DNA of 64,000 nucleotides from Streptomyces sp. CBMA152 (GTDB lineage: Bacteria; Actinomycetota; Actinomycetes; Streptomycetales; Streptomycetaceae): NCBI RefSeq assembly GCF_014596475.1, contig NZ_MECJ01000027.1:88038-152037 (forward strand). Direction: 5' to 3'. Below are positions 42,068-50,553 of the stretch, one piece after another. The translations under genes and the position numbers were made by a program. Each line of letters starts with the position of its first letter. Within the stretch, counting starts at the first letter, position 1. A model generated the notes under the pieces. That model did no database searches and was not told where the DNA came from. It was given only the letters and a program-made list of their open reading frames with translations.

Positions 42068-43278
42068 CTCTCGCCGGGCCCGGGGGCCGGGTGGACGCCC
42101 GGCTGGTACTTGGGGAGCCGGACCGTGATCTTCATTCCGGCCCCCACCGCCGTCTCGATGACCAGGCCGTGCCCGTCCCCGTACACCTGGCGCAGCCGGT
42201 CGTCGACGTTGGACAGGCCGATGCCGCCGGACGCGCCCGGCTCGCCCGCGAGGATGCGGCGCAGCCGGTCGGGGTCCATCCCGACGCCGTTGTCCTCGAT
42301 GACCACGAGCGCCTCGGACCCGGCGTCCCGCGCGGTGATGTCGATATGGCTCCTGTCCTGCGGGGCGGCGCTGCCCTCCAGGCCGTGTTTGACCGCGTTC
42401 TCCACGAGCGGTTGCAGACACAGGAACGGCAGCGTCACGGGCAGCACCTCGGGGGCGATCTGCAACGTCACCGAAAGGCGCTCGCCGAACCGGGCGCGGA
42501 CAAGCGCCAGGTACTGGTCGATGGCGTGCAGCTCCTCGGCGAGCGTGGTGAAGTCGCCGTGCCTGCGGAACGAGTAGCGGGTGAAGTCGGCGAATTCCAG
42601 GAGCAGTTCACGCGCCCGGTCCGGATCGGTGCGGACGAACGAGGCGATCACGGCCAGCGAGTTGAAGATGAAGTGCGGGGAGATCTGGGCCCGTAGCGCC
42701 CTGATCTCGGCCTCGATCAGCCGGGTGCGGGAGCGGTCGAGGTCGGCGAGCTCCAGCTGGACCGAGACCCAGCGCGCGACTTCGGCGGCGGCCCGTACCA
42801 GGACGGCGGACTCCCGCGGCGCACAGGCGACGAGCGCGCCGTGCACCCGGTCGTCGACGGTGAGCGGGGCGACGACCGCCCAGCGCAGGGCGCAGCCGTC
42901 GTCGTCGCAGTGGATACGGAACGCCTCGCCCCGGCCGCTCTCGCGGATGCGGGCGAGCCGCTCCAGGATCTCCGCACTGTGGTGCTCCCCCGCCCCGTCC
43001 CAGGTCAGCACGGTATTGCGGTCGGTGAGGCAGAGCGCGTCCGTGCCGAGCAGGGTGCGCAGGCCGCGCGCGGCCCGGCGGGCGGTGTCGTGGGTGAGCC
43101 CGGCGCGCAGCGGGGGCGCGGCGAGGGACGCGGTGTGCAGGGTCTGGAAGGTGGCGTGCTCGACCGGGGTGCCGAGGTCGCCGAGCCCGGGCCTGCGCGC
43201 GGTGCGCCGGCCGGCCCAGAAGCCGACGGCGACCAGCGGGAGCGCCGCCGCGAACATCCCGGCCAGGAATCCGATCAC
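42064..43278 (-). CDS. LytS-type sensor histidine kinase
   Basis: A 404-residue kinase with one N-terminal membrane helix (IGFLAGMFAAALPLVAVGFWAG). A GAF-like domain covers about residues 35-185. The His_kinase region follows with RALRAQISPHFIFNSLAVIASFV, where the histidine in SPHFIFN is phosphorylated. The HATPase_c domain has PLVENAVKHGLEG, VIEDNGVGMD and GGIGLSNVDDRL. The GTG start overlaps the stop of the symporter gene upstream. Kinases of this type normally pair with a LytTR-type response regulator, but none is encoded in this window. Confidence 0.93.
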   Translation of the reverse strand: MIGFLAGMFAAALPLVAVGFWAGRRTARRPGLGDLGTPVEHATFQTLHTASLAAPPLRAGLTHDTARRAARGLRTLLGTDALCLTDRNTVLTWDGAGEHHSAEILERLARIRESGRGEAFRIHCDDDGCALRWAVVAPLTVDDRVHGALVACAPRESAVLVRAAAEVARWVSVQLELADLDRSRTRLIEAEIRALRAQISPHFIFNSLAVIASFVRTDPDRARELLLEFADFTRYSFRRHGDFTTLAEELHAIDQYLALVRARFGERLSVTLQIAPEVLPVTLPFLCLQPLVENAVKHGLEGSAAPQDRSHIDITARDAGSEALVVIEDNGVGMDPDRLRRILAGEPGASGGIGLSNVDDRLRQVYGDGHGLVIETAVGAGMKITVRLPKYQPGVHPAPGPGES

Positions 43279-44996
43279 GGCTGCGCCTCCCGGGGTGCGG
43301 GGCCGCCGTACAGCGCTTCGGGCAGATGGAAGCGGGCCAGTATCGCGGCCGTGCCGGGCGGGATCCGGCCCGGGGTCGCGAGTGAGACCAGCACCATCGT
43401 CAGGAAGCCGAGCGGCACCGACCAGAGCGCGGGCCAGGCGAGCAGCGCGCGCAGCGGCCCGCCGCCCGGCAGGCCCGCCATGGTGGCCGTGACCGCGCAC
43501 AGCGCCGAGCCGCCGCCCATGACCATCCCGGCGACCGCGCCCGGCGGGGTGAGCCCGCGCCACCAGATGCCGAGCACGAGCAGCGGGCAGAACGAGGACG
43601 CGGAGACCGCGAACGCCAAGCCCACCGCGTCGGCCACCGGCAGTTTCGCCGTTCCGCTGGCCGCGAGCGGTACGGCGATGGCGAGCACGGTGGCGAGGCG
43701 GAAGTGCCGCACTCCCCCGTGCCGCACTCCCCGGGCGGGCAGCACGTCCTGGGTGAGGACGCCCGCCACCGCCATGGTCAGTCCGGACGCGGTGGACAGG
43801 AACGCCGCGAACGCGCCGCCCGCGAGCAGCGCCCCGAGCAGATTGCCGCCGACCCCGCCGATCACCAGATGCGGCAGGACGAGCACGGCCGCGTCGGCCT
43901 GACCGGTGAGGGTGAGCTCGGGCGCGTACAGCCTGCCGAGCGCGCCGTAGACGGGCGGCAGCAGATAGAAGGCGCCGATCAGGCCGAGCACGACGACGGT
44001 GGTGCGGCGGGCCGCGACGCCGTGCGGGCTGGTGTAGAAGCGGACCACGACGTGCGGAAGTCCCATGGTGCCGAGGAAGGTGGCGACGATCAGTCCGTAC
44101 GTGGCGTACAGCGGCCGCTCCGGACGCGCGGGGGTGTGCGGGGCGTCCGCGTCGGTGGTCGGGACCGGGTCGCCGGTGGCGAAGACCAGGCGGGTGCCGC
44201 GCTCCACGCGGTGGGTGCCGGCGGGCAGCAGGATGCGCTCGGCGCTGCGGCGGGTGCCGTCGACCGTGCCGGTCGCGGTGATCGTGAGCGGACGGGCGAG
44301 CCGCATGTCGAGGGTGTCGTCGACGCGTACGGTCCGCTGCTCGCGGAAGGCGGGCGGCTCGTCGAAGGCCACGCGCGGAGTGCCGTCGCTGTGCCAGGCG
44401 AGCAGCAGGAAGAGCGCGGGCACGAGGAGCGCGGTGAGTTTCAGCCAGTACTGGAAGGCCTGCACGAAGGTGACGCTGCGCATGCCGCCCGCGGCCACGG
44501 TGGCGACGACGACCACCGCGACCAGCACCCCGCCGAACCAGCGCGGCGCACCCGTGAGCACCTTCAGGGTCAGCCCCGCGCCCTGGAGTTGCGGCAGCAG
44601 ATAGAGCCAGCCCACGCCGACGACTAGGGCGGCCGCGAACCGCCGCACCGAACGCGATTCGAGCCGGGCCTCGGCGAAGTCGGGCAGCGTGTACGCGCCG
44701 GAGCGGCGCAGCGGTGCCGCGACGAACACCAGGAGCACGAGATAGCCCGCCGTGTATCCGACGGGGTACCAGAGCATGTCGGGGCCTTGGACGAGGACGA
44801 GTCCCGCGATGCCGAGGAACGAGGCGGCGGAGAGGTATTCGCCGCTGATCGCGGCCGCGTTGAGGCGCGGTCCCACCGTACGCGAGGCCACGTAGAAGTC
44901 GGAGGTGGTACGCGAGACCCGCAGGCCGAGCGCGCCGACGAGGACGGTGGCGACGACCACGAGCGCCACGGCCGGTACGGCGTAGTTCTGGTTCAC
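43275..44996 (-). CDS. Sodium:solute symporter family transporter (cation/acetate symporter-like)
   Basis: A 573-residue SSS-family membrane protein with about 13 helices. TTSDFYVASRTVGPRLNAAAISGEYLSAASFLGIAGLV at the first helices and FLGTMGLPHVVVRFYTSPHG are ActP-type motifs for short carboxylates such as acetate. Between helices, residues about 205-300 form a hydrophilic insertion predicted to face outside (TVRVDDTLDMRLARPLTITATGTVDG). The gene lies between a small membrane protein and the LytS-type kinase and overlaps the latter by 4 nt. The kinase may sense transport or the transported acid. Confidence 0.9.
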   Translation of the reverse strand: MNQNYAVPAVALVVVATVLVGALGLRVSRTTSDFYVASRTVGPRLNAAAISGEYLSAASFLGIAGLVLVQGPDMLWYPVGYTAGYLVLLVFVAAPLRRSGAYTLPDFAEARLESRSVRRFAAALVVGVGWLYLLPQLQGAGLTLKVLTGAPRWFGGVLVAVVVVATVAAGGMRSVTFVQAFQYWLKLTALLVPALFLLLAWHSDGTPRVAFDEPPAFREQRTVRVDDTLDMRLARPLTITATGTVDGTRRSAERILLPAGTHRVERGTRLVFATGDPVPTTDADAPHTPARPERPLYATYGLIVATFLGTMGLPHVVVRFYTSPHGVAARRTTVVVLGLIGAFYLLPPVYGALGRLYAPELTLTGQADAAVLVLPHLVIGGVGGNLLGALLAGGAFAAFLSTASGLTMAVAGVLTQDVLPARGVRHGGVRHFRLATVLAIAVPLAASGTAKLPVADAVGLAFAVSASSFCPLLVLGIWWRGLTPPGAVAGMVMGGGSALCAVTATMAGLPGGGPLRALLAWPALWSVPLGFLTMVLVSLATPGRIPPGTAAILARFHLPEALYGGPAPREAQP

Positions 44997-45025
44997 GGCT
45001 CACGTTCCTCGGCGGCGGGGCGCGG

Positions 45026-45382
45026 TCAGCGGTCCTCGACGAGGCGGGCGAAGTCCCGCTCGTTGCGCTCGGCGCGCCGTACGTACCAGCGGCCGAGCAG
45101 CACGAACGGTGCGTAGACGCCGAAGCCGAGCACGCCCCACACGAGCCCCGGGTCGTCCCGCCGCGCGGCGAACACCAGCGGCAGCGGCCCGACAAGCAGT
45201 ACCAGAACGGCGAACACCGCGAGTCCGGTGAGGAGTTGACTGCGCATCAGGGAGCGCACATAGGTGTGGCCGAGGGTGGTCTGCTCGTCGATCTCGGTAC
45301 GGGGGCGGTAGCCGCCGACCCTGCGGGCCTGCCGGGGCACCCCGGTGACGACCTCGCGGCGTTCCGCCGGATCCTGCGGCAC
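45026..45382 (-). CDS. Small membrane protein, symporter partner (DUF485-like)
   Basis: A 118-residue protein with two transmembrane segments (LTGLAVFAVLVLLVGPLPLVF and GLVWGVLGFGVYAPFVLLGRWYV) and a basic C-terminal helix (RRAERNERDFARLVED). It lies 29 nt upstream of the SSS symporter in the same direction. Small two-helix proteins of the DUF485/YjcH type commonly accompany acetate symporters. The assignment rests on size, topology and position. Confidence 0.75.
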   Translation of the reverse strand: MPQDPAERREVVTGVPRQARRVGGYRPRTEIDEQTTLGHTYVRSLMRSQLLTGLAVFAVLVLLVGPLPLVFAARRDDPGLVWGVLGFGVYAPFVLLGRWYVRRAERNERDFARLVEDR

Positions 45383-45457
45383 GGCTGCCCCCTCAGACTC
45401 TCCGACACCAAAAGTCCCCTCGCCGCCAGAGACTAGTCGCGGTGACGCAACCAGACC

Positions 45458-46507
45458 CTAGTCGCGGTAGCGCAACAGCAGCATGGCGGCGTCGTCGAGG
45501 AGCGGGCCGCCGGTGTGCAGCATCAGGTCCTGGCGCAGCAGGGCGAGCGCGGTCTCGGGGTCGGGGTGGTCGAGCAGATGGGTGCGCCGGTGCAGCGGAT
45601 AGAAGGCGCCCGAGCGGTCGCGTGCCTCGGTGACGCCGTCGGTGTAGAGGAGGAGCTGGTCGCCGGGGCCGAAGTCGACGTGGTGCGGCTGGGGTCCCTC
45701 GCCCGGCAGCAGCCCGAGCCCCAACGGCAGGGCGTACTCCGGCGGTTCGGGGAAGCCGACCTCGCCGTCCGCGCGCAGCAGGACCGGCAGCGGATGCCCG
45801 TAGTTGAGCAGCACCGCGCCCCGCTCCGGGGACAGCTCGGCGATGAGCGCGGTGACGAACTTCTCGCCTCGCAGCGAGCGTTCGGCCGCGCGCTCGACGC
45901 GCTCCCCGACGCCTTTGAGGTCGGGTTCGTCGTGCGCGGCCTCGCGGAAGGCGCCGAGGACGGCGGCCGCGGTCTCCACCGCCTCCAGGCCCTTGCCCTG
46001 GACGTCCCCGATGATCACCCGCACACCTTCCGGCGACGCGACCACTTCGTACAGATCGCCGCCGATCCTCGCCTCGGCGACCGCCGAGGTGTACGAGACG
46101 GCCGCCCGCAGATGTCCGGCGCTGCGCGGCACCGGGCGCAGCAGGACCCGCTGGGCGACCTCGGCGATCGATCGGACGCTGGCGAGCTCCCGCTCGCGCC
46201 GCTGTCGCATCACGGCCGCGACCACGCCCGCGATGGTCACCCCCACGACGGAGGCGAGCGCGGCGAAACCCCGGCGCTCCTGGAACAGCCCGTTGTACAG
46301 CCCGAGTCCACAGCCCACGAGCAGGGCCACCACGCCGACCGTCACCGTGCGCCGCCAGCCGCCCACCAGGCCCGCGAAGGCCGGGCCGAGCGAGACGAGC
46401 GCGAGCAGCCCGACGCCAGGCCCGGCCGCCACGTCGACGAACGCGACCACCGCCATGACCGCGTACGGCAGGACCAGGAGCACGCCCGTGCCCGATCTTC
46501 GCGCCAT
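45458..46507 (-). CDS. Membrane-bound SpoIIE-type PP2C phosphatase
   Basis: A 349-residue phosphatase. Four hydrophobic segments fill the first 100 residues. A short linker with REREL precedes the PP2C domain (about 120-349), which has VAEARIGGDLYEVVASP and VIIGDVQGKGLEAVETAAAVLGAF with metal-binding aspartates, and LLLYTDGVTEARD. It should dephosphorylate a STAS protein. It is the third SpoIIE phosphatase in the window and has no sensor domain beyond its membrane helices. The ATG at 46507 has GAGGTGG just upstream. Confidence 0.92.
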   Translation of the reverse strand: MARRSGTGVLLVLPYAVMAVVAFVDVAAGPGVGLLALVSLGPAFAGLVGGWRRTVTVGVVALLVGCGLGLYNGLFQERRGFAALASVVGVTIAGVVAAVMRQRRERELASVRSIAEVAQRVLLRPVPRSAGHLRAAVSYTSAVAEARIGGDLYEVVASPEGVRVIIGDVQGKGLEAVETAAAVLGAFREAAHDEPDLKGVGERVERAAERSLRGEKFVTALIAELSPERGAVLLNYGHPLPVLLRADGEVGFPEPPEYALPLGLGLLPGEGPQPHHVDFGPGDQLLLYTDGVTEARDRSGAFYPLHRRTHLLDHPDPETALALLRQDLMLHTGGPLLDDAAMLLLRYRD

Positions 46508-46591
46508 GCCACCTCACCCCTCCCGGTACGGAGAGCCGCCGTGCCCTCTCAGTCCCCGGTGACACGCGTTCCGAATCACCCCGACCACTTG

Positions 46592-46649
46592 TTGGATGAC
46601 CCGCACACCGTACCTATGTATATTAGGAATGAACCTAGGAGCCCTAGGT
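46592..46649 (+). promoter_or_regulatory. Promoter and operator of the tetR-hydrolase operon
   Basis: TTGGAT (46592-46597) and TATGTA (46615-46620) are separated by 17 bp and form a plausible promoter. Just downstream, ACCTAGG-AGC-CCTAGGT (46633-46649) is a perfect 7-bp inverted repeat at about +7 to +23. Its position predicts autorepression by the TetR protein. Confidence 0.7.
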
Positions 46650-46677
46650 AACGCTGCACTGCGGAGGAGGCGGGCGC

Positions 46678-47271
46678 ATGGCGCGTGCGGGACTGACGGC
46701 CGACCGGGTCACGGCGGCCGCCGCGGACCTGGCCGACGAGATCGGCTTCGAGAAGGTCACCCTGTCGGCCGTGGCACGGCACTTCGGGGTCAAGGACGCG
46801 AGCCTGTACTCGCACGTCAGGAACGTGCGGGAGCTCCGGACGCGGGTGGCGCTGCTCGCGGGCGGCGAGATGATCGACCGGATCGCCGTCGCGGTGGCGG
46901 GCCGGTCCGGCGAGGACGCGCTGTTCGCGTTCGCCGACGCCTACCGGGCGTACGCCGTCGAGCACCCCGGGCGGTACGCGGCGACCCAGATCAGCGTCGA
47001 CCCCGAGGCCGCCGCCGGATCGGCCGCGCTGCGCCGGACCGTCGAGATCACGTACGGGATGCTGCGCGGCTACGGCCTCGCCGAGCCGGACCTCACGGAC
47101 GCCGTGCGCCTGCTGCGCAGCACCTTCCACGGCTTCAGCACGATCGCCGCCCAGGGCGGCTTCAACCACACGCGGGACGTGGAGACCTCGTGGCGGCGGG
47201 CCGTCGCCGCGCTGCACATCGCGCTCGAACACTGGCCTTCACCGGCCGGAGGGGGAAACACCGATGCCTGA
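46678..47271 (+). CDS. TetR family transcriptional regulator
   Basis: A 197-residue TetR-type repressor. The HTH is RVTAAAADLADEIGFEKVTLSAVARHFGVKDASLYSHVRNVREL. The C-terminal ligand domain contains FHGFSTIAAQGGFNHTRDVETSWRRAVAALHIAL, matching the WHG/TetR_C_33 type. A palindromic operator overlaps its promoter. The stop codon overlaps the start of the alpha/beta-hydrolase gene, so it very likely controls that enzyme. GGAGGAGG precedes the start. Confidence 0.94.
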   Translation: MARAGLTADRVTAAAADLADEIGFEKVTLSAVARHFGVKDASLYSHVRNVRELRTRVALLAGGEMIDRIAVAVAGRSGEDALFAFADAYRAYAVEHPGRYAATQISVDPEAAAGSAALRRTVEITYGMLRGYGLAEPDLTDAVRLLRSTFHGFSTIAAQGGFNHTRDVETSWRRAVAALHIALEHWPSPAGGGNTDA

Positions 47272-48088
47272 ACTGCGCGTACCCGACGCGACCCTGCACT
47301 ACGAGATACGCGGCACCGGACCCGTACTCCTGATGATCCCGGGCGGCGGCGGGGACGCCGGCACCTTCGACATCGTGGGCGCGTACCTCGCGGACCGGTT
47401 CACCGTGGTCTCCGTCGACCCGCGCGGCAAGTCCCGCAGCGCGGCGCACGAGGTCGGTCTGGACCAGAAGGTCGAGGTGCACAGCGACGACATGCGCCGA
47501 CTGCTCGACGAAGTCTCGCCGGACGAGCCCGCGTTCGTGTTCGGCACCAGCTCGGGCGCGATCACCGCGCTCGACCTGCTGACCCGGCATCCGCAGCGAC
47601 TGCGCCTCGTCGTCGCGCACGAGCCGCCGACGCTGGGACTGCTCCCCGACGCGGACCGCTGGCACGCGGCCTTCGCCGAGGTCGTCGACGCGTTCCGCCG
47701 CGAGGGGCTGGGGGCGGCCATGACCGTACTCGGCGCCGCCGCGGGCGCGGAGACCCCGGACGAGCCGGACACCCCCGGCGCGCCCGAACCCGACCCCGAC
47801 CGGATGCGGCGCACGATCGCGAACATGCCGCAGTTCGTGGAACGCGAACTGCGGCAGTTCAGCGGCCATATGCCGGACCTGGCGACACTGGCAGCACATG
47901 CCGACCGCTTGATCCCGGCGGCGGGCCGCGCCTCCCGTGGCCTGCTACTGGCCCGCCCGGCAACGGTACTCGCGGAGCGCTTCGGCACCGATCTCGCCGA
48001 ATTCCCGGGCGGACATGTCGGGTTGAGCACGCATCCGGTGAGGTTCGCGGAGACGCTGCGGCAAACGCTGCGATCCCGGGCGAGTTAA
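47264..48088 (+). CDS. Alpha/beta hydrolase
   Basis: A 274-residue alpha/beta-hydrolase. The oxyanion segment is LMIPGGGGDAGTFD, the nucleophile elbow FGTSSGAITALDL (serine between the glycines), and the catalytic histidine is likely that in FPGGHVGLSTHP near the C-terminus. It is translationally coupled to the TetR gene (8-nt overlap), which suggests that its substrate or product is the TetR ligand. The TAA stop is the first base triplet of the dispersed repeat copy 3. Confidence 0.92.
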   Translation: MPELRVPDATLHYEIRGTGPVLLMIPGGGGDAGTFDIVGAYLADRFTVVSVDPRGKSRSAAHEVGLDQKVEVHSDDMRRLLDEVSPDEPAFVFGTSSGAITALDLLTRHPQRLRLVVAHEPPTLGLLPDADRWHAAFAEVVDAFRREGLGAAMTVLGAAAGAETPDEPDTPGAPEPDPDRMRRTIANMPQFVERELRQFSGHMPDLATLAAHADRLIPAAGRASRGLLLARPATVLAERFGTDLAEFPGGHVGLSTHPVRFAETLRQTLRSRAS

Positions 48089-48130
48089 GGGGCGCGGGGA
48101 ACTGCGCGACCAGCCACGCACGGTCCGCAG
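48086..48130 (+). repeat. Dispersed intergenic repeat, copy 3
   Basis: A 45-nt copy of the element at 5229-5273 (reverse) and 24985-25027. It supplies the stop codon of the hydrolase gene and ends 16 nt before the first DasR-like site of the chitinase promoter. Confidence 0.9.
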
Positions 48131-48145
48131 CCAAACTGACCGCAA

Positions 48146-48192
48146 AAGGTCTGGACCAACCCGTTGACCGATTGGTCCAGACCTTCTACCGT
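48146..48192 (+). promoter_or_regulatory. Chitinase promoter with two DasR-like operator sites
   Basis: AAGGTCTGGACCAA (48146-48159) and TTGGTCCAGACCTT (48172-48185) are exact reverse complements, and each resembles the DasR box TGGTCTAGACCA. TTGACC (48164-48169) and TACCGT (48187-48192) form a promoter with a 17-bp spacer, so site 2 fills the spacer and site 1 lies just upstream. Repression relieved by glucosamine-6-phosphate is expected from what is known of DasR. Confidence 0.75.
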
Positions 48193-48240
48193 GCGCAGCA
48201 ATCCACCCTGCCCCATCCCCCACGGCACCAGGGAGGAACC

Positions 48241-50532
48241 ATGTTCGTACCGCTGCGCCGAAGACTCCTCGCCCTGCTCGGCACCCTCCTGCTCCCCGCA
48301 GCCATCCTCACCGCAACCCCCGCGCAAGCGGCCCCGCAAGCGACCGGCGGACTCACGGCATCCTTCACCAGCCAGGACAACGGCTCCTGGTGGAAGGGGA
48401 CATACATGGTCCGCAACACCACCGCCTCCCCCGTCACCGGCTGGACCCTGGCGTTCGATCTCCCCGCAGGGGTCACCATCAGCGGCAACTACAACGGCGA
48501 CGCCACCGTCAGCGGCCGCCATGTGACGGTGAAGAACGCGTACTACAACGCCACGGTCCCGGCCAACTCGACCACCGAGCCGTACAGTTACTGGTTCGTG
48601 GCCAGCGGCCCGATCGGCTCCCCCACCGCCTGCACGGTCAACGGCGACAAGTGCGACGGCACCCCTGATGTGCCGCCCACAGCGCCCGGCGCACCCAAGG
48701 TCACCTCGGTCACCGCGCACACCGTCTCGCTCGGCTGGGCCGCCGCGACGGCGGGCGACTACCCGATCGCCTCGTACGACGTCCTGAACGGCGGCGGTAC
48801 GGTCGTGGCCACTGCGAGCGCCACCTCGGCCACCGTCTCCGGGCTCACCCCGGCCACCGCGTACAGCTTCACCGTGCGCGCCAGGGACACGCGGGGCAAC
48901 ACCGGGCCGCAGAGCGCGGCGGTCGGCGCGACGACCACCGACCCGGCGTCCGACCCGGTCCCGCCGACCGCGCCCGCCAACTTGCGCTCCACGGGCCGCA
49001 GTTCGACGAGCGTGAGCCTCGCCTGGGACGCGTCGACCGACAACGTCGGCGTGGTGGCGTACGACGTGTACCGCGACGGGACGCTCTCCCAGACCGTCCC
49101 CGGCACGACGCTCGCGACGACCGTCGGCGGGCTGACCCCGGCCACGTCGTACACCTTCACCGTGAAGGCGCGGGACGCGGCGGACAACGCGTCGGCCGCT
49201 TCCAACGCTCTCGCCGTCACCACCGACGACCAGGCGGGCAGCGGCAAGTATCTGAAGGTCGGATACTTCGCCCAGTGGGGCATCTATGGCCGTCAGTACT
49301 TCGTGAAGAACCTCGACACCTCGGGTTCGGCCGCGAAGCTGGACGTCGTCAACTACGCCTTCGAGAACCTCGATCCGGCAAATCTGACCTGCCTCGCCGG
49401 GGTCACCAAGGGCGTCGGGGCCGATCCGCAGGACCCCGACCAGGGCACCGGCGCGGGCGACGCGGACGCCGACTACGGCCGGGCGTTCAGCGCCGACCAG
49501 TCCGTCGACGGCGTCGCCGACGACGGATACGCCAAACTCCGGGGCAACTTCAACCAGTTGAAGAAGCTCAAGGCCAAGTACCCCAACCTCAAGGTCGTCG
49601 TCTCGCTCGGCGGCTGGACGTACTCCAAGTTCTTCACCGACGCCGCCGCCACCGACGCCTCGCGCAAGAAGTTCGTCTCGTCCTGCGTGGACGTATGGAT
49701 CAAGGGCAACCTGCCCGTCTACAACGGCGCGGGCGGCCCCGGCACCGGCGCCGGGGTCTTCGACGGCATCGACCTCGACTGGGAGTGGCCCGGCTCGCCC
49801 GACGGCCACGCGGGCAACCACTACTCCACGGCGGACAAGGCCAATCTCGCCCTGCTGCTGGCCGAGTTCCGCAAGCAGCTCGACGCGGTCGGCGGCCCCC
49901 ACAGGCTGCTCACCGCGTTCACGCCCGCCGACCCGGCCAAGATCCAGCAGGGCTGGGACCTCACCAAGGTCTTCTCCTCGCTCGATTTCGCCAATGTGCA
50001 GGGGTACGACTTCCACGGCGCCGGAAGCGACAACTCCTGGGAGCCGAACCGCACCGGCCACCAGGCGAACCTCTACACCGACGCGCAGGACCCGTACGCC
50101 ACCCACTTCAGCGTGGACGCGGCCGTGCACGCGTATCTGGACGCGGGGGTCAACCCGCGCAAGATCACTGTGGGGTTCCCGTTCTACGGGCGCGGCTGGC
50201 AGAGCGTCGCCGACGGCGGGGCGCACGGCGAGTGGCAGTCCGCGAACGGGGCCGCGCCGGGCCAGTTCCCGGAGGAGGCGGGGGTGCGCGGCTACAACAA
50301 CCTGATCACCGGCGTGCCGGGCCTCACCGTCTACCACGACGAGCAGTCCGTCTCGACGTACGCGTACACCGGTTCCGGCGGACAGTGGTGGACCTTCGAC
50401 GACACCTGGTCGATCGGGCAGAAGACGGCCTACCTCAAGTCCAAGGGGCTGCTGGGCGCCATGGTCTGGGAGATGTCCGGCGACACTCCGGGCGGCACGC
50501 TGATGAGCGCGCTGGCCGGGGGTCTTGGCTGA
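48241..50532 (+). CDS. Secreted multidomain chitinase (CBM2-FnIII-FnIII-GH18)
   Basis: A 763-residue exported chitinase. A signal peptide ends near ATPAQA (residue 30). Residues about 35-140 form a CBM2-like carbohydrate-binding domain (NGSWWKGTYMVRNTTASPVTGW). Two FnIII domains follow (about 145-230 and 240-325). GH18 occupies about 335-763; the DxxDxDxE motif FDGIDLDWEW has catalytic E515. It hydrolyses chitin to chitobiose. GGGAGGA precedes the ATG. The promoter carries two DasR-like boxes. It converges with the ketosynthase gene, 21 nt apart, without a visible terminator. Confidence 0.95.
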   Translation: MFVPLRRRLLALLGTLLLPAAILTATPAQAAPQATGGLTASFTSQDNGSWWKGTYMVRNTTASPVTGWTLAFDLPAGVTISGNYNGDATVSGRHVTVKNAYYNATVPANSTTEPYSYWFVASGPIGSPTACTVNGDKCDGTPDVPPTAPGAPKVTSVTAHTVSLGWAAATAGDYPIASYDVLNGGGTVVATASATSATVSGLTPATAYSFTVRARDTRGNTGPQSAAVGATTTDPASDPVPPTAPANLRSTGRSSTSVSLAWDASTDNVGVVAYDVYRDGTLSQTVPGTTLATTVGGLTPATSYTFTVKARDAADNASAASNALAVTTDDQAGSGKYLKVGYFAQWGIYGRQYFVKNLDTSGSAAKLDVVNYAFENLDPANLTCLAGVTKGVGADPQDPDQGTGAGDADADYGRAFSADQSVDGVADDGYAKLRGNFNQLKKLKAKYPNLKVVVSLGGWTYSKFFTDAAATDASRKKFVSSCVDVWIKGNLPVYNGAGGPGTGAGVFDGIDLDWEWPGSPDGHAGNHYSTADKANLALLLAEFRKQLDAVGGPHRLLTAFTPADPAKIQQGWDLTKVFSSLDFANVQGYDFHGAGSDNSWEPNRTGHQANLYTDAQDPYATHFSVDAAVHAYLDAGVNPRKITVGFPFYGRGWQSVADGGAHGEWQSANGAAPGQFPEEAGVRGYNNLITGVPGLTVYHDEQSVSTYAYTGSGGQWWTFDDTWSIGQKTAYLKSKGLLGAMVWEMSGDTPGGTLMSALAGGLG

Positions 50533-50553
50533 CCCGCGCCGCAATGCCCCAGC

